Assembly (NCBI RefSeq): GCF_018283455.1
Contig: NZ_JAAMTH010000001.1
Span: 2,833,501-2,897,500, forward strand
Length of the DNA: 64,000 nt
Direction of reading: 5' to 3'
From: Planococcus sp. MSAK28401
Lineage (GTDB): Bacteria; Bacillota; Bacilli; Bacillales_A; Planococcaceae
Positions 26,983 through 35,487 of this stretch are shown here, piece by piece (position 1 is the first letter of the stretch; each line of letters starts with the position of its first letter). Made by a program: the position numbers and the translations under genes. The notes beneath the pieces were generated by a model. That model saw only the letters and a list, made by a program, of their open reading frames with translations, was not told the DNA's origin and made no database searches.

Positions 26983-27777
26983 ATGTACAAAGTACAAGAA
27001 GTGGCAAAAATCGCGGGCGTTAGCGTACGGACGCTGCACCATTACGACAGCATCGATTTAATGAAACCGAGCAATAAAGGATCGAACCGATACCGCTATT
27101 ACAGCGACGACGACTTGAAATTGCTGCAGCAAATCCTATTCCTTAAAGAACTCGGATTTTCATTGAAGAAAATCCAGGAAATCATAAAAAATGGCTATGA
27201 TGCAGAATATGCCATGGCACGCCATATCGAATTGCTTGAACAGAAAAAATTCCGCATTGAGCAATTGATCGATAACGCACGGATGACGCAAGAGGAGTTT
27301 TCATCGGGAGAACCCCTCAGCAACGAACAGCGCTTTTCTGCGTTCTCCATCCGCCATACGCCGGATCGCATCGACTTGTACCAGAAACCTGAAATTGAAG
27401 TATCCGTCAAGGACGACCTTGAAAACATCAAGGAAGAGACTTCTGTGCTGGAAGCTTCAGAACCGGAAGCAGCAAAACCGCAGAAAGAAGCCGAGAACTT
27501 GGAAGAGATCGACCGGGAAGCGAATCGCATCTACAGCGCTGTTGCGAGCCTTATGGATTTGCCGGCCGATGCACGGGAAGTCCAGAAGGAAATGGCCGCG
27601 TATTACCATTTGCTCGACCGCTTCTATGAATGCACGCCGAACATGTTCCGCAACTTGGCCAATCTTTATGCGAACGACAGCCGCTTTTCGCGGACCATCG
27701 ACCAGCATGGCGACGGTCTATCCGACTATCTGAAAGACGCGATGCACGTGCACGCGGATGCCCTGCAGCATGCATGA
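26983..27777 (+). CDS. MerR-family regulator with TipAS-like ligand domain
   Basis: A 264-residue DNA-binding protein. The winged-helix MerR head (residues 1-70, YKVQEVAKIAGVSVRTLHHYDSIDLMKPS ... RYYSDDDLKLLQQILFLKELGFSLKKI) is followed by a coiled coil (about 75-105), an acidic linker, then a C-terminal globin-like TipAS domain (about 175-264). That domain class binds antibiotics or other ligands. It is divergent from the lysine-degradation operon and could control it, itself, or both. The start at 26983 follows AGAGGTG; the longer open frame upstream crosses the promoter. Its stop overlaps a 42-residue zinc-ribbon gene. Confidence 0.9.
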   Translation: MYKVQEVAKIAGVSVRTLHHYDSIDLMKPSNKGSNRYRYYSDDDLKLLQQILFLKELGFSLKKIQEIIKNGYDAEYAMARHIELLEQKKFRIEQLIDNARMTQEEFSSGEPLSNEQRFSAFSIRHTPDRIDLYQKPEIEVSVKDDLENIKEETSVLEASEPEAAKPQKEAENLEEIDREANRIYSAVASLMDLPADAREVQKEMAAYYHLLDRFYECTPNMFRNLANLYANDSRFSRTIDQHGDGLSDYLKDAMHVHADALQHA

Positions 27778-27898
27778 GCTTATCGGCCCTTGCAGCAATT
27801 GCGGCAAAGATGTCTATTGCCGTGACGGATTTTTGGACGGCGTCTATATCGACGGCGAATTGATTTGCCACGATTGTGCAGAAGAACTCGAACATTAA
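27770..27898 (+). CDS. Zinc-ribbon microprotein (42 aa) overlapping the MerR gene
   Basis: A 42-residue reading frame whose ATG lies inside the last codons of the MerR gene (ATGCATGA overlap, eight bases). The product starts MHELIGPCSNCGKDVYC and ends with ICHDCAEELEH. Two CxxC pairs (C8/C11 and C33/C36), plus C17, are spaced as in a rubredoxin-like zinc ribbon. It ends just before the shared terminator, so it shares the MerR transcript and is likely translationally coupled. I do not know the family. It could be a partner or cofactor-sensing adaptor of the regulator. Confidence 0.65.
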   Translation: MHELIGPCSNCGKDVYCRDGFLDGVYIDGELICHDCAEELEH

Positions 27899-27907
27899 AC
27901 CATAAAG

Positions 27908-27943
27908 AAAAGCCTGAACGGATAATGCCGTTCAGGCTTTTTG
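27908..27943. terminator. Bidirectional terminator
   Basis: GCCTGAACGG-ATAATG-CCGTTCAGGC flanked by AAAAG upstream and TTTTT downstream. It serves the MerR unit on the + strand and trhO on the - strand. Confidence 0.88.
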
Positions 27944-27949
27944 GGTTAC

Positions 27950-28912
27950 TTATGATTGTGCAGTTTCTTTTAATGCATCAAGGCGCTGTTTTACTTCTTC
28001 GCCAGTCAACCCGTGTTCAAAAGCATAGCGGTTGCGTGGATGCTCGCGGCATTCATCTGAACATGAACGCATGTATTTATGCTCGTTTTCTTCTGAAGAT
28101 AAAATCTTCGCGTTGCATTCAGGGTTTGCGCAGTTGACATAGCGCTCACAAGGCTCGCCCGTGAAATGGTCTTTCCCGACAACGGTATGCTCCACGCGAT
28201 TGACCGGCACAGCGATGCGCTCATCAAAGACGTACAATTGGCCATCCCAAAGCTTGCCCTGGACTTCTGGGTCTTTGCCGTAGGTGACGATGCCCCCGTG
28301 AAGTTGGTTGACGTCATCAAAGCCTTCACGTTTCAGCCATCCTGAGAATTTTTCACAGCGGATGCCGCCTGTGCAATAGGTCAGGATTTTCTTGCCTTCA
28401 AACTGCTCTTTATTGTCGCGGATCCACTCCGGCAAATCACGGAAGGTTTCCACGTCAGGACGCACCGCACCGCGGAAATGGCCCAAGTCGTATTCGTAGT
28501 CGTTGCGTGCATCGATGACCACGGTATCCTGGTCTTGCATCAATTTATAAAATTCTTTTGGTTCCAAATAATTTCCGGTCAATTCGTTCGGGTCGATATC
28601 TTCTTCAAGTCCAAGGTGGACGATTTCGTTTTTCGCACGAACGTGCATTTTTTTGAAAGCATGGCCCTCTGCTTCGTCGATTTTAAAGACGATGTCCGCA
28701 AAGCGCGAATCACTCTTAAGCATCTCCATGTATTGTTCCGTTTGCTCGATCGTACCGGAGCATGTGCCATTGATTCCTTCGTCCGATACGAGGATGCGGC
28801 CTTTCAATCCCAATTCCTTACAGGCAGCCAAATGCTCGGCAGCGAACTCTTCCGGATTTTCAATTGGGGTGTATAGATAGTACAGTAAGACATTATGTGT
28901 ATGATTTTGCAT
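27950..28912 (-). CDS. trhO: tRNA uridine(34) hydroxylase TrhO (rhodanese-like)
   Basis: A 320-residue protein of the TrhO/YceA family, which makes 5-hydroxyuridine at the wobble position of some tRNAs. It has an N-terminal ferredoxin-like domain (about 1-95), a rhodanese domain with active-site loop [10 protein letters not shown] (near residue 180), and a C-terminal Cys-rich tail ([35 protein letters not shown]). Length is typical. The gene has a clear AGGAGG before the ATG and ends at the shared terminator. Confidence 0.92.
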   Translation of the reverse strand: MQNHTHNVLLYYLYTPIENPEEFAAEHLAACKELGLKGRILVSDEGINGTCSGTIEQTEQYMEMLKSDSRFADIVFKIDEAEGHAFKKMHVRAKNEIVHLGLEEDIDPNELTGNYLEPKEFYKLMQDQDTVVIDARNDYEYDLGHFRGAVRPDVETFRDLPEWIRDNKEQFEGKKILTYCTGGIRCEKFSGWLKREGFDDVNQLHGGIVTYGKDPEVQGKLWDGQLYVFDERIAVPVNRVEHTVVGKDHFTGEPCERYVNCANPECNAKILSSEENEHKYMRSCSDECREHPRNRYAFEHGLTGEEVKQRLDALKETAQS

Positions 28913-29050
28913 GAATCATACCTCCTGATTTTCGATTTGGCACATTTCCTTGATACAGGAAAAACCTAGCCTATTTTACCCCAGCGTGCTAAAAAATTCA
29001 ACTTCTCGCGAATCCCTATGCACTAAATATAAATAAAACATACTAAGATT

Positions 29051-29092
29051 AGTAGGACGAACCAAGGCATTGGTTTGTCCTACTATTTTTTT
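29051..29092 (+). terminator. Strong hairpin with T-run at the left end of the IS110 element
   Basis: AGTAGGACGAACCAA and TTGGTTTGTCCTACT pair over 15 positions (one G:T) around a GGCA loop, followed by seven T. No + strand gene lies before it. It may insulate the element from outside transcription. Confidence 0.7.
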
Positions 29093-29094
29093 AT

Positions 29095-29276
29095 AGTAGA
29101 GGTGAAGCGGAGGTCGAGGCAGTTTTGGGATCTTGAATCCGTAAATAAAACGGACCTCCTTCACCCACCTTATCTGAATCAGGTTTGAGTATGTGGGATC
29201 CATTGAGATCGTGTAGAAGAAATGGGAATCGGTAAGGATCGGTGAAGCTTCCAATCAAAATGAAGGAGTGTGGGAG
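29095..29276 (+). ncRNA. Candidate bridge RNA of the IS110 element
   Basis: The noncoding stretch before the transposase can fold into two large stem-loops. Stem 1 (29101-29165) pairs GGTGAA-gc-GGAGGTC with GACCTCC-TTCACC and holds a loop of about 37 bases with an inner TCCGT/ACGGA stem. Stem 2 (29197-29230) pairs GATCCATT with AATGG-ga-ATC around a 16-base loop. IS110 elements are known to express a bridge RNA with two such binding loops from this position. The assignment is by position and fold only. Confidence 0.45.
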
Positions 29277-30509
29277 ATGAAACATGTCATCGCTTTTGAT
29301 GTCAGTATGGGGAAAAGCTATATTGTGGTCTATAACGCGCTGAAAACCTGTATCGCTGAAAAAGAAATCCAGCACACGCGCGAAGATTTTGCTGCGTTGA
29401 AGCTGCTGATTGACGACCTAACCGCAGGTTATGATGAGGTGCCACACCTGGTATTTGAATCCACCGGCGTTTATTCACGCCAACTCGAACGCTTCATGCA
29501 AGAAAACAGTTATCCGTATTATCTGATGAATCCCCTGGAAGCCAAACTGCAGAATGACCGGTTGCGGAAACATAAGACGGACCGCGCAGACGCTCATCAG
29601 CTCGCAAGCAGCCACTTCCAAAATGAACGTCGCCTGGAGACACCGTCATTAGATGTCTACCGGCAACTCAAGAAACTATCCCGGCATTACACGGATCTGG
29701 ATGCGGAGCTGGCCGTCGTCAGGGGACGTCTGCACACGGAACTGCAGCTCACTTTCCCGGAACTGACTGACTTGTTCACGACAAAATCGGACCTCTTTCT
29801 TCGGTTAGTGCAGTTGTTTCCGCATCCCGACCTCGTGTTAGGGAACTCCAAAACGTTGCTTAGAAACCGGATTCTCGCCAATACTGAAAAGCGAACGTCC
29901 ACTAAAAAAGCAGAAGAAAAAGCCATCCAACTGCTGGATGCCGCCAATAGTTCCTACCCTGCGGTAAAGGTCGATGACCTTGCTTGTGAGCTGGTTCGAC
30001 TGTACGCTAAGCGGTTCCAGGAGCTTGTCTTTCTGAAAGAGGCGTGTATCGAGAAAATGGCCGCGCTTGCTTCTCCGTTGGACGAGTATGCCATTCTGTT
30101 AAGTATTCCAGGCATCGGAGACAATACCGCCGTTCGCTTGCTAGCTGAGATTGGCGATATCGGGCGATTTGAGAATCATAAGCAGTTGAATGCCTTTGCC
30201 GGCATCGACATTCGCCGTTACCAATCCGGTAAGTTTCTCGCAAGGGACCGCATCAATAAACGCGGAAACAAACACCTCCGCAAACTGCTTTACATTATCA
30301 TTATGAACATGCTTAAACAGAAGCGCCTGTCTCAGAACCACCTGGTGGATTATTATCAGAAATTAAAAAAACAACCTTATAACAAATGTCATAAGGTTGC
30401 CGTGGTGGCCTGCATGAACAAGCTGCTCAAAACGATTCACCACTTGGTCACACACCAATTACGCTACGATTACAGGCTAAGCCCCTGTACCGTGGCACCT
30501 AAAGTTTAA
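29277..30509 (+). CDS. IS110-family transposase (DEDD recombinase)
   Basis: A 410-residue transposase. The N-terminal DEDD RuvC-like domain begins HVIAFDVSMGKSYIVV (first Asp) and continues with LVFESTGVYSRQLERF (Glu) and KTDRADAHQLA (Asp pair). The C-terminal Transposase_20 domain has SIPGIGDNTAVRLLAEIGDIGRF, followed by AFAGIDIRRYQSG, which carries the Ser expected for strand joining. It looks full length and undamaged, so the element may be active. GAAGGAGTGTGGGAG precedes the ATG at 29277. Confidence 0.95.
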   Translation: MKHVIAFDVSMGKSYIVVYNALKTCIAEKEIQHTREDFAALKLLIDDLTAGYDEVPHLVFESTGVYSRQLERFMQENSYPYYLMNPLEAKLQNDRLRKHKTDRADAHQLASSHFQNERRLETPSLDVYRQLKKLSRHYTDLDAELAVVRGRLHTELQLTFPELTDLFTTKSDLFLRLVQLFPHPDLVLGNSKTLLRNRILANTEKRTSTKKAEEKAIQLLDAANSSYPAVKVDDLACELVRLYAKRFQELVFLKEACIEKMAALASPLDEYAILLSIPGIGDNTAVRLLAEIGDIGRFENHKQLNAFAGIDIRRYQSGKFLARDRINKRGNKHLRKLLYIIIMNMLKQKRLSQNHLVDYYQKLKKQPYNKCHKVAVVACMNKLLKTIHHLVTHQLRYDYRLSPCTVAPKV

Positions 30510-30656
30510 CACATTTTGCCCCTGCTAAAAAAAAGAAAAAGCCGGAGGTTTTTTGGCATGCCTATTTTTAGTTATGATTAATTTCCGCCTCCTAAAAGAT
30601 AAGACCTCACGGAAAAACCTCTTTGAAATTGATTAAAAACTATTGACTAATCGTAA

Positions 30657-30690
30657 GAAAAACAGCCCCGATTTACGGGACTGTTTTCTT
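30657..30690 (-). terminator. Terminator of the hydroxyacid dehydrogenase gene
   Basis: On the - strand AACAGTCCCG-TAAAT-CGGGGCTGTT forms a stem with one G:T pair, followed by TTTTCTTACG. The stretch 30527-30656 before it holds nothing I recognise. Confidence 0.8.
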
Positions 30691-31639
30691 AGCACACCCG
30701 GTTCTTGACCGGTTTGCTGTTTGCGCAAGCTTGCAGCGCTTCTTTGTTCAGTTGCATCATCGCATAGCGCGTCTGCACCGTTGCGCTCCCGATATGCGGC
30801 GTAACCGTTAAATTATTGAGCGTTTGAAGTGGGTGGTCCAGCGGCAGCGGCTCTTGTTCGAACACATCGAGCCCCGCTCCCCAAATGGACTTATTCTTCA
30901 ATGCTTCATAAAGGGCTTGTTCATCGACAATCCCGCCTCTGCCGCAATTGATGAGAATCGCAGTCTCTTTCATCAAGGATAGCTCACGTTCGCCGATCAT
31001 GCCTTTCGTTTGTTCGGTAAGCGGCGCAAGGACCACAACGAAATCGGAGCGTTTCAATAAATCATCAAGCTCCGCATATTGGGCTTCTTCCAGGCTTTTG
31101 CGCGTCCGGTTATGATAGATGACTTCCATATTGAAGCCTTGCGCACGCATGCACACCGCTTCCCCGATGCGTCCCATCCCGACAATCCCAACAGTGGTGC
31201 CATGCACGTTCTGGCCGGTCAATCCCATCGGCGTCCAAGCTTGCCATTCGCCGTTTCTCACTGTCTTTTCCGCTTCGATCAAGCGGCGGGCCGTGGCCAG
31301 CATCAAAGCAAATGTTAAGTCAGCCGTTGTTTCAGTCAAAACATCCGGTGTATTCGTGACGATCACTTTATGTTCTCTCGCTGCATCGAGATCGATATTA
31401 TTATAACCGACCGCCAAATTCACGACGATTTTCAAGTTCGGCGCCGATTCGAATAGCTCACGGTCGATTTCATCGCCGAGCATCGTCCACAGCGCCTTCG
31501 CTTCCTTCGCTTCTTCAAGTAATTTTTCACGAGGCGCATTGCGTTCTTCTTCCGGCCACATGCGCACTTCATAGACATCGTGCAAATCCGCTACTGCCTC
31601 TTCTGGCAATTGCTGTGTAATGAATAAAATCGGTTTCAT
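30689..31639 (-). CDS. D-2-hydroxyacid dehydrogenase (glyoxylate/glycerate type)
   Basis: A 316-residue NAD(P)-dependent dehydrogenase of the GyaR/GhrB class that reduces glyoxylate or hydroxypyruvate. Motifs: VNLAVGYNNIDLDAARE, the Rossmann loop TVGIVGMGRIGEAV, INCGRGGIVDE with the catalytic Arg, VFEQEPLP with the Glu, and TPHIGSAT with the catalytic His. It is a single gene with GGAGGAG before the ATG. It lies directly downstream of the DedA gene on the same strand with a 46-base gap, so read-through is possible. Confidence 0.9.
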   Translation of the reverse strand: MKPILFITQQLPEEAVADLHDVYEVRMWPEEERNAPREKLLEEAKEAKALWTMLGDEIDRELFESAPNLKIVVNLAVGYNNIDLDAAREHKVIVTNTPDVLTETTADLTFALMLATARRLIEAEKTVRNGEWQAWTPMGLTGQNVHGTTVGIVGMGRIGEAVCMRAQGFNMEVIYHNRTRKSLEEAQYAELDDLLKRSDFVVVLAPLTEQTKGMIGERELSLMKETAILINCGRGGIVDEQALYEALKNKSIWGAGLDVFEQEPLPLDHPLQTLNNLTVTPHIGSATVQTRYAMMQLNKEALQACANSKPVKNRVC

Positions 31640-31685
31640 GAAACTCCTCCACCCTTCTCCTGATTAACTTTCCTATCCATAATAT

Positions 31686-32297
31686 TTACCGCCCTGCGCT
31701 GCGCTTTTTCTTAAACAGCCACAATCCGATAATGGCACCGGCAAAAAGCAAAGCATAGACGATATTCGAATAAATGCCCAATTGCTCCAGGATTTCTTTC
31801 CGGTTCTCCCCGACCGCCTGCCCGATATAGACGAGCACCGTATTCCAGATCAAAGTGCCGGCTGTCGTAAAAGCCAAAAATAAAACGAACTTCATATTGG
31901 ACATGCCTGCTGGAATTGATATGAGGCTGCGGACAAGCGGAATCAGCCGGCCGATGAATACCGCAAACACCCCGAAGCGGTCAAACCATCGATCTGCTTT
32001 GTAGAGATCCGCTTTTTTCAGGCGCAGCCAATTGCCATGTTTATCGATAATCTGTTCCAGCCGTTCTACATCCAACAGAAGCCCAAGCCCATAGAGCATG
32101 ACAGCACCGGCAACAGACCCTGCCGTTGCTGATAGGATGACTCCCCACACGGTAAGGCTTGTGGTAGTTGTCATAAATCCGCCAGCTGTCAGAACCACTT
32201 CTGACGGCACCGGCGGAAACACATTCTCCAACAAAATAAGCAAGAAAATCCCGAAATAGCCGTAATTCTCCATAATCGATGTAATCCACTGTTCCAT
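31686..32297 (-). CDS. DedA-family membrane protein
   Basis: A 203-residue DedA (SNARE-associated/VTT) protein with about five membrane helices. Motifs: ENVFPPVPSEVVLTAGGF near the N-terminus, and RFGVFAVFIGRLIPLVRSLISIPAG, which carries the conserved basic residues. DedA proteins are linked to membrane lipid flipping and to membrane potential. GAGGGGG lies six bases before the ATG. Confidence 0.9.
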   Translation of the reverse strand: MEQWITSIMENYGYFGIFLLILLENVFPPVPSEVVLTAGGFMTTTTSLTVWGVILSATAGSVAGAVMLYGLGLLLDVERLEQIIDKHGNWLRLKKADLYKADRWFDRFGVFAVFIGRLIPLVRSLISIPAGMSNMKFVLFLAFTTAGTLIWNTVLVYIGQAVGENRKEILEQLGIYSNIVYALLFAGAIIGLWLFKKKRSAGR

Positions 32298-32462
32298 AGG
32301 AGGCCCCCTCTAAATCCCCGGACGCCCGATGTTTCCACATGTCCGTCTATCTATATATTGACGAAACTCACTCATCTTAAACAGCAGCAAAAAAGCCGCG
32401 CTTGTTTCAGGTAGTGCACCCCAAAAGTTAGAGTTCAAATCTAACTTTTGGGGTGTTTTTAT

Positions 32463-33020
32463 ATGGCGAAATATAGCGAAGAATTTAAGTTGAAGCTAGT
32501 GAAGGAATACGCAGAAGGAAAGTTGGGGTATAGACGCTTAGCCCACAAATACGGCTTGCCAGATCCCTCTCCGATTATGCGCTGGGTTCGGGCGTATCAG
32601 GAGTTTGGCCTTAAAGCCTTGCGGAGAAAGCAGACAAAACAAGTGTATTCTGTTCAATTCAAAGTGGATGTATTACACTTTATGGAACACACAGGTGCTT
32701 CTTACCAAGACGCAGCGATCCATTTCAAGATGAACAATCCTTCACTCATTGTGAATTGGAACCGTCGAGTTCTGGAGAAAGGGGTAAAAGGCCTGGAAGC
32801 ACGAGCGAAAGGACGGCCCTCCATGTCAAAAAGACCAAAACCGATCAAGAACGAAAAGCCCCTGTCTCGGGAAGCGCAATTGGAACGGGAGAATGAGCTC
32901 CTTCGTTTGGAAGTGGCGTATTTAAAAAAGTTAAAAGCTTTCCAGGAGAATCCGGATGCCTTCCTCGAAAAGCACAAGCAGCGCTGGCGTTCGAACTCCA
33001 CGAAGAAGGATTCCGATTAA
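32463..33020 (+). CDS. IS3-family OrfA (helix-turn-helix protein)
   Basis: A 185-residue protein with two helix-turn-helix segments (SEEFKLKLVKEYAEGKLGYRRLA and SVQFKVDVLHFMEHTGASYQD) and a C-terminal coiled region (LSREAQLERENELLRLEVAYLKK). This is the DNA-binding and dimerisation half of the IS150-type transposase. The ATG at 32463 is inferred from the MAKYSEEFK start; there is no good ribosome site. Confidence 0.9.
   Translation: MAKYSEEFKLKLVKEYAEGKLGYRRLAHKYGLPDPSPIMRWVRAYQEFGLKALRRKQTKQVYSVQFKVDVLHFMEHTGASYQDAAIHFKMNNPSLIVNWNRRVLEKGVKGLEARAKGRPSMSKRPKPIKNEKPLSREAQLERENELLRLEVAYLKKLKAFQENPDAFLEKHKQRWRSNSTKKDSD
32924..32930 (+). promoter_or_regulatory. Programmed -1 frameshift site (A AAA AAG)
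   Basis: The heptamer AAAAAAG lies in the orfA frame as TTA-AAA-AAG. The orfB frame is the -1 frame and is open from here to the end of orfB with no stop, giving a fused OrfAB through AFELHEEGFRLTDVLNIV. This is the standard way IS3 elements make their full transposase. The same site is kept in copy 2. Confidence 0.75.
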
Positions 33021-33025
33021 CGGAT

Positions 33026-33847
33026 GTGTTAAACATCGTCGATCTTCCAGATGCGACCTACCATTACCATCGCCAGCGATTCGATTGCGAAGACCCGGAC
33101 CGGGAGTGGAAAACAGTGATCCGGATGCTCTTCGAGAAGCACCAAGGCCGTTACGGATACCGACGGATTCATTTGGAATTGCGAGCACAGGGATACGACA
33201 TCAATCATAAGAAAGTCCAGCGTCTCATGCGAGACTTGGGATTGAACTGCGTGAAGTTCATCCGGAAATCCCGCTACAAGTCGTATAAGGGGAAAGTCGG
33301 AACCCTCGCTAAAAACCGGATGAACCGCAGGTTTTCCACACCGTATGCCCTGCAAAAACTGACAACAGATGTCACCGAGTTCAAATGCACGGGCGAACAA
33401 AAACTTTATTTAAGTCCAGTGATGGATCTCTATAACGGCGAAGTCATTGGGTTCAGTATGGCCAAACGACCGACGCTGGAATTCGTGATGGAATCACTTA
33501 ACCAAGCCCTGCCAGTGATTCAGGAACAAGCGGTTTACCGGACCACCCTCCATTCCGATCAAGGGTGGCATTACCAGCACGTTGCCTGGGTGAAAGCGTT
33601 GAAAAAACAACGCATCTTCCAGAGCATGTCCCGAAAAGGGACCTGTGCCGACAATGCGGCCATGGAAAATTTCTTTGGTCTCCTAAAGCAAGAGATGTAT
33701 TACGGAGAAACGTTGGTTTCGTATGAAGAGTTAAAACAGCGGATTGAACACTATATCGATTACTACAACAATGAACGCATTAAACAAAAATTGGCCGGCA
33801 TGAGCCCGGTGAAATACCGAGCACATGCCAGCCAATTAGCTGCATGA
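33026..33847 (+). CDS. IS3-family OrfB (DDE integrase domain)
   Basis: At least 273 residues from the GTG at 33026; the frame is open further upstream, so the natural product is probably the OrfAB fusion. An HTH_21 segment (YGYRRIHLELRAQGYDINHKKVQRLM) precedes the rve integrase core. The catalytic triad is visible: Asp in TTDVTEF, Asp in HSDQGWHYQH, Glu in NAAMENFFGLLKQE. The frame is intact in this copy. Confidence 0.93.
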   Translation: MLNIVDLPDATYHYHRQRFDCEDPDREWKTVIRMLFEKHQGRYGYRRIHLELRAQGYDINHKKVQRLMRDLGLNCVKFIRKSRYKSYKGKVGTLAKNRMNRRFSTPYALQKLTTDVTEFKCTGEQKLYLSPVMDLYNGEVIGFSMAKRPTLEFVMESLNQALPVIQEQAVYRTTLHSDQGWHYQHVAWVKALKKQRIFQSMSRKGTCADNAAMENFFGLLKQEMYYGETLVSYEELKQRIEHYIDYYNNERIKQKLAGMSPVKYRAHASQLAA

Positions 33848-33894
33848 ACTAAACTCTAACTTTAAGGGGTCACTACCTCAGCGCAGCTTTCTTT

Positions 33895-35466
33895 TTAAGC
33901 GTTCATTTTACGCAATTCGACACGCCGGATTTTTCCCGATGTCGTTTTCGGGAGCTCCGTCAAAAATTCGATGACACGCGGATATTTATAAGGTGCAGTA
34001 ATTCCTTTGACATGATCCTGCAATTCCTTGATCATCGCTTCATCCTGTTTGCCTCCGTCTCTCAACACGACAAACGCTTTGACAATATTGCCGCGAATTT
34101 CATCCGGCGCTGCCACGACTGCGCATTCCTGTACAGCAGGATGCTTCATGAGCGCGTCTTCCACTTCAAACGGTCCGATCGTATAGCCCGAAGAAATGAT
34201 AATATCGTCGCTGCGGCCTTCAAACCAGAAATAGCCGTCTTCATCGCGTGAAGCCTGATCGCCCGTCAAGTACCAATCGCCGCGGAACGAGGCTTTCGTC
34301 CGTTCCGGGTCCCGGTAATATTCACGGAACAGCGCCGGACAGCTTTTGTGAACGGCAATATCGCCAACTTCCCCCGGTGCCGCGGGCTGTCCGCCTTCAT
34401 TGATAATATCAACCGGATTGCCTGGCGTCGGTTTGCCCATGGAACCGGGTTTCATGTCCATATCTTGCAGGATGCACACAAGCAATGTATTTTCTGTCTG
34501 CCCGTAGCCATCGCGCACATTCAATTGGAACGCTTCCTGGAAAGCATCGATCACTTGGCGGTTGAGCGGCTCACCGGCAGAAACAGCACTGCGCAGGTGA
34601 GGCAATTTATAATCGTTTAAGTTTTCGACTTTTGCCATGATGCGATATTCAGTCGGCGTGCAGCACAGCACATTGACTTTTTCTTCTTTCAGGATATCCA
34701 AATATTTCAGTGCGTCGAAAGCGCCGTTATAGACGAGCGCCGTCGCCCCGAGAGTGATCGTAGAAAGGAACGGGCTCCATATCCATTTTTGCCAGCCTGG
34801 AGCTGCGGTTGCCCAAACGATGTCGCCGCTTTGCACGCCAAGCCATTCCGTCGCCGCCGTCCGGACATGAGCGTAGCCCCATCCATGGACATGCACGACC
34901 CCTTTTGGATTACCGGTCGTACCGGATGTATAGGATAGAAACGCCATATCTTCCCGGTTCGTGTCGACCGCTTCAAATTGCTCCGATTCTACAGCAGCCA
35001 ATTGTTCCAGCGATTGCCATCCTTGTTCCGTTCCGCCGACAATCAATTTATTGTCCAACGCATCATAGTTCTCTTCAATGGAGTTCGTTTCAGCTGTCGT
35101 TTTGTAATGTGCGATGATCGCTTTTGCGCCGGAATGCTCCATGCGATAGCCCAAATCTTTTTTGCGCAGCATTTCAGAACATGGAATCGCGACAAGCCCC
35201 GCACGCAAGCATGCCAAATACGTAATATACGCTTCCGGAATCCGCGGCAGGATGATCAGGACACGATCTCCCTTATTGAGGCCTAGTTTCATGAAAGCTT
35301 GTGCATACTGGTTCATTTTGGAAAAAAGATCTTGATAAGAAAGTTCCGTGCGGTTATTGTCCGCATCAAACCAGCGCACCGCAATCCGCTCGGCATCATT
35401 TTTATATGCTTCCAATTCGGAAGTAATATTGTACTGTTCAGGTGCAATCAATTGTTCAACATTCAT
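33895..35466 (-). CDS. Acyl-CoA synthetase (AMP-forming, medium/branched-chain type)
   Basis: A 523-residue ANL-family ligase that activates a carboxylic acid through an acyl-AMP to acyl-CoA. Motifs: the P-loop-like LSYTSGTTGNPKGVVHVHG, SAGEPLNRQVIDAF, DGYGQTENTLLV, YLTGDQASRDEDGYFWFEGRSDD, and the C-terminal Lys in LPKTTSGKIRRVEL. It looks most like the Bacillus YtcI/MbcS branch (isobutyrate, 2-methylbutyrate and similar), but acetate or medium-chain acids are possible. It ends in a terminator whose loop is now split by IS3 copy 1. Upstream, on the same strand, are the YIP1-like and symporter genes, with AGGAGG before the ATG. Confidence 0.92.
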   Translation of the reverse strand: MNVEQLIAPEQYNITSELEAYKNDAERIAVRWFDADNNRTELSYQDLFSKMNQYAQAFMKLGLNKGDRVLIILPRIPEAYITYLACLRAGLVAIPCSEMLRKKDLGYRMEHSGAKAIIAHYKTTAETNSIEENYDALDNKLIVGGTEQGWQSLEQLAAVESEQFEAVDTNREDMAFLSYTSGTTGNPKGVVHVHGWGYAHVRTAATEWLGVQSGDIVWATAAPGWQKWIWSPFLSTITLGATALVYNGAFDALKYLDILKEEKVNVLCCTPTEYRIMAKVENLNDYKLPHLRSAVSAGEPLNRQVIDAFQEAFQLNVRDGYGQTENTLLVCILQDMDMKPGSMGKPTPGNPVDIINEGGQPAAPGEVGDIAVHKSCPALFREYYRDPERTKASFRGDWYLTGDQASRDEDGYFWFEGRSDDIIISSGYTIGPFEVEDALMKHPAVQECAVVAAPDEIRGNIVKAFVVLRDGGKQDEAMIKELQDHVKGITAPYKYPRVIEFLTELPKTTSGKIRRVELRKMNA

Positions 35467-35487
35467 CTAATTTCCTCCTTTTCCTAT

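Larger units (their letters stand above)
28989..30526 (+). mobile_element. IS110-family insertion element
   Basis: The element carries one IS110-type transposase gene with a long noncoding left end. The edges are uncertain. GTGCTAAAAAA at 28987 and CTGCTAAAAAA at 30523 could mark left and right junctions with a CT core, giving about 1.54 kb, normal for the family. IS110 elements have no terminal inverted repeats, so this cannot be fixed by inspection. It lies between trhO and the hydroxyacid dehydrogenase gene and interrupts nothing obvious. Confidence 0.7.
32410..33877 (+). mobile_element. IS3-family (IS150-like) element, copy 1, intact
   Basis: 1468 bp with terminal inverted repeats beginning GGTAGTG (left GGTAGTGCACCCC, right GGTAGTGACCCC, then AAAGTTAGAGTT), flanked by a 3-base duplication, TCA. 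It carries orfA and orfB with a slippery A6G site. It is inserted in the loop of the terminator of the acyl-CoA synthetase gene: the arms AAAGCCGCGC (32392-32401) and GCGCAGCTTT (33881-33890) now lie on either side. An almost identical copy in inverted orientation is at 51103-52570. Confidence 0.95.
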
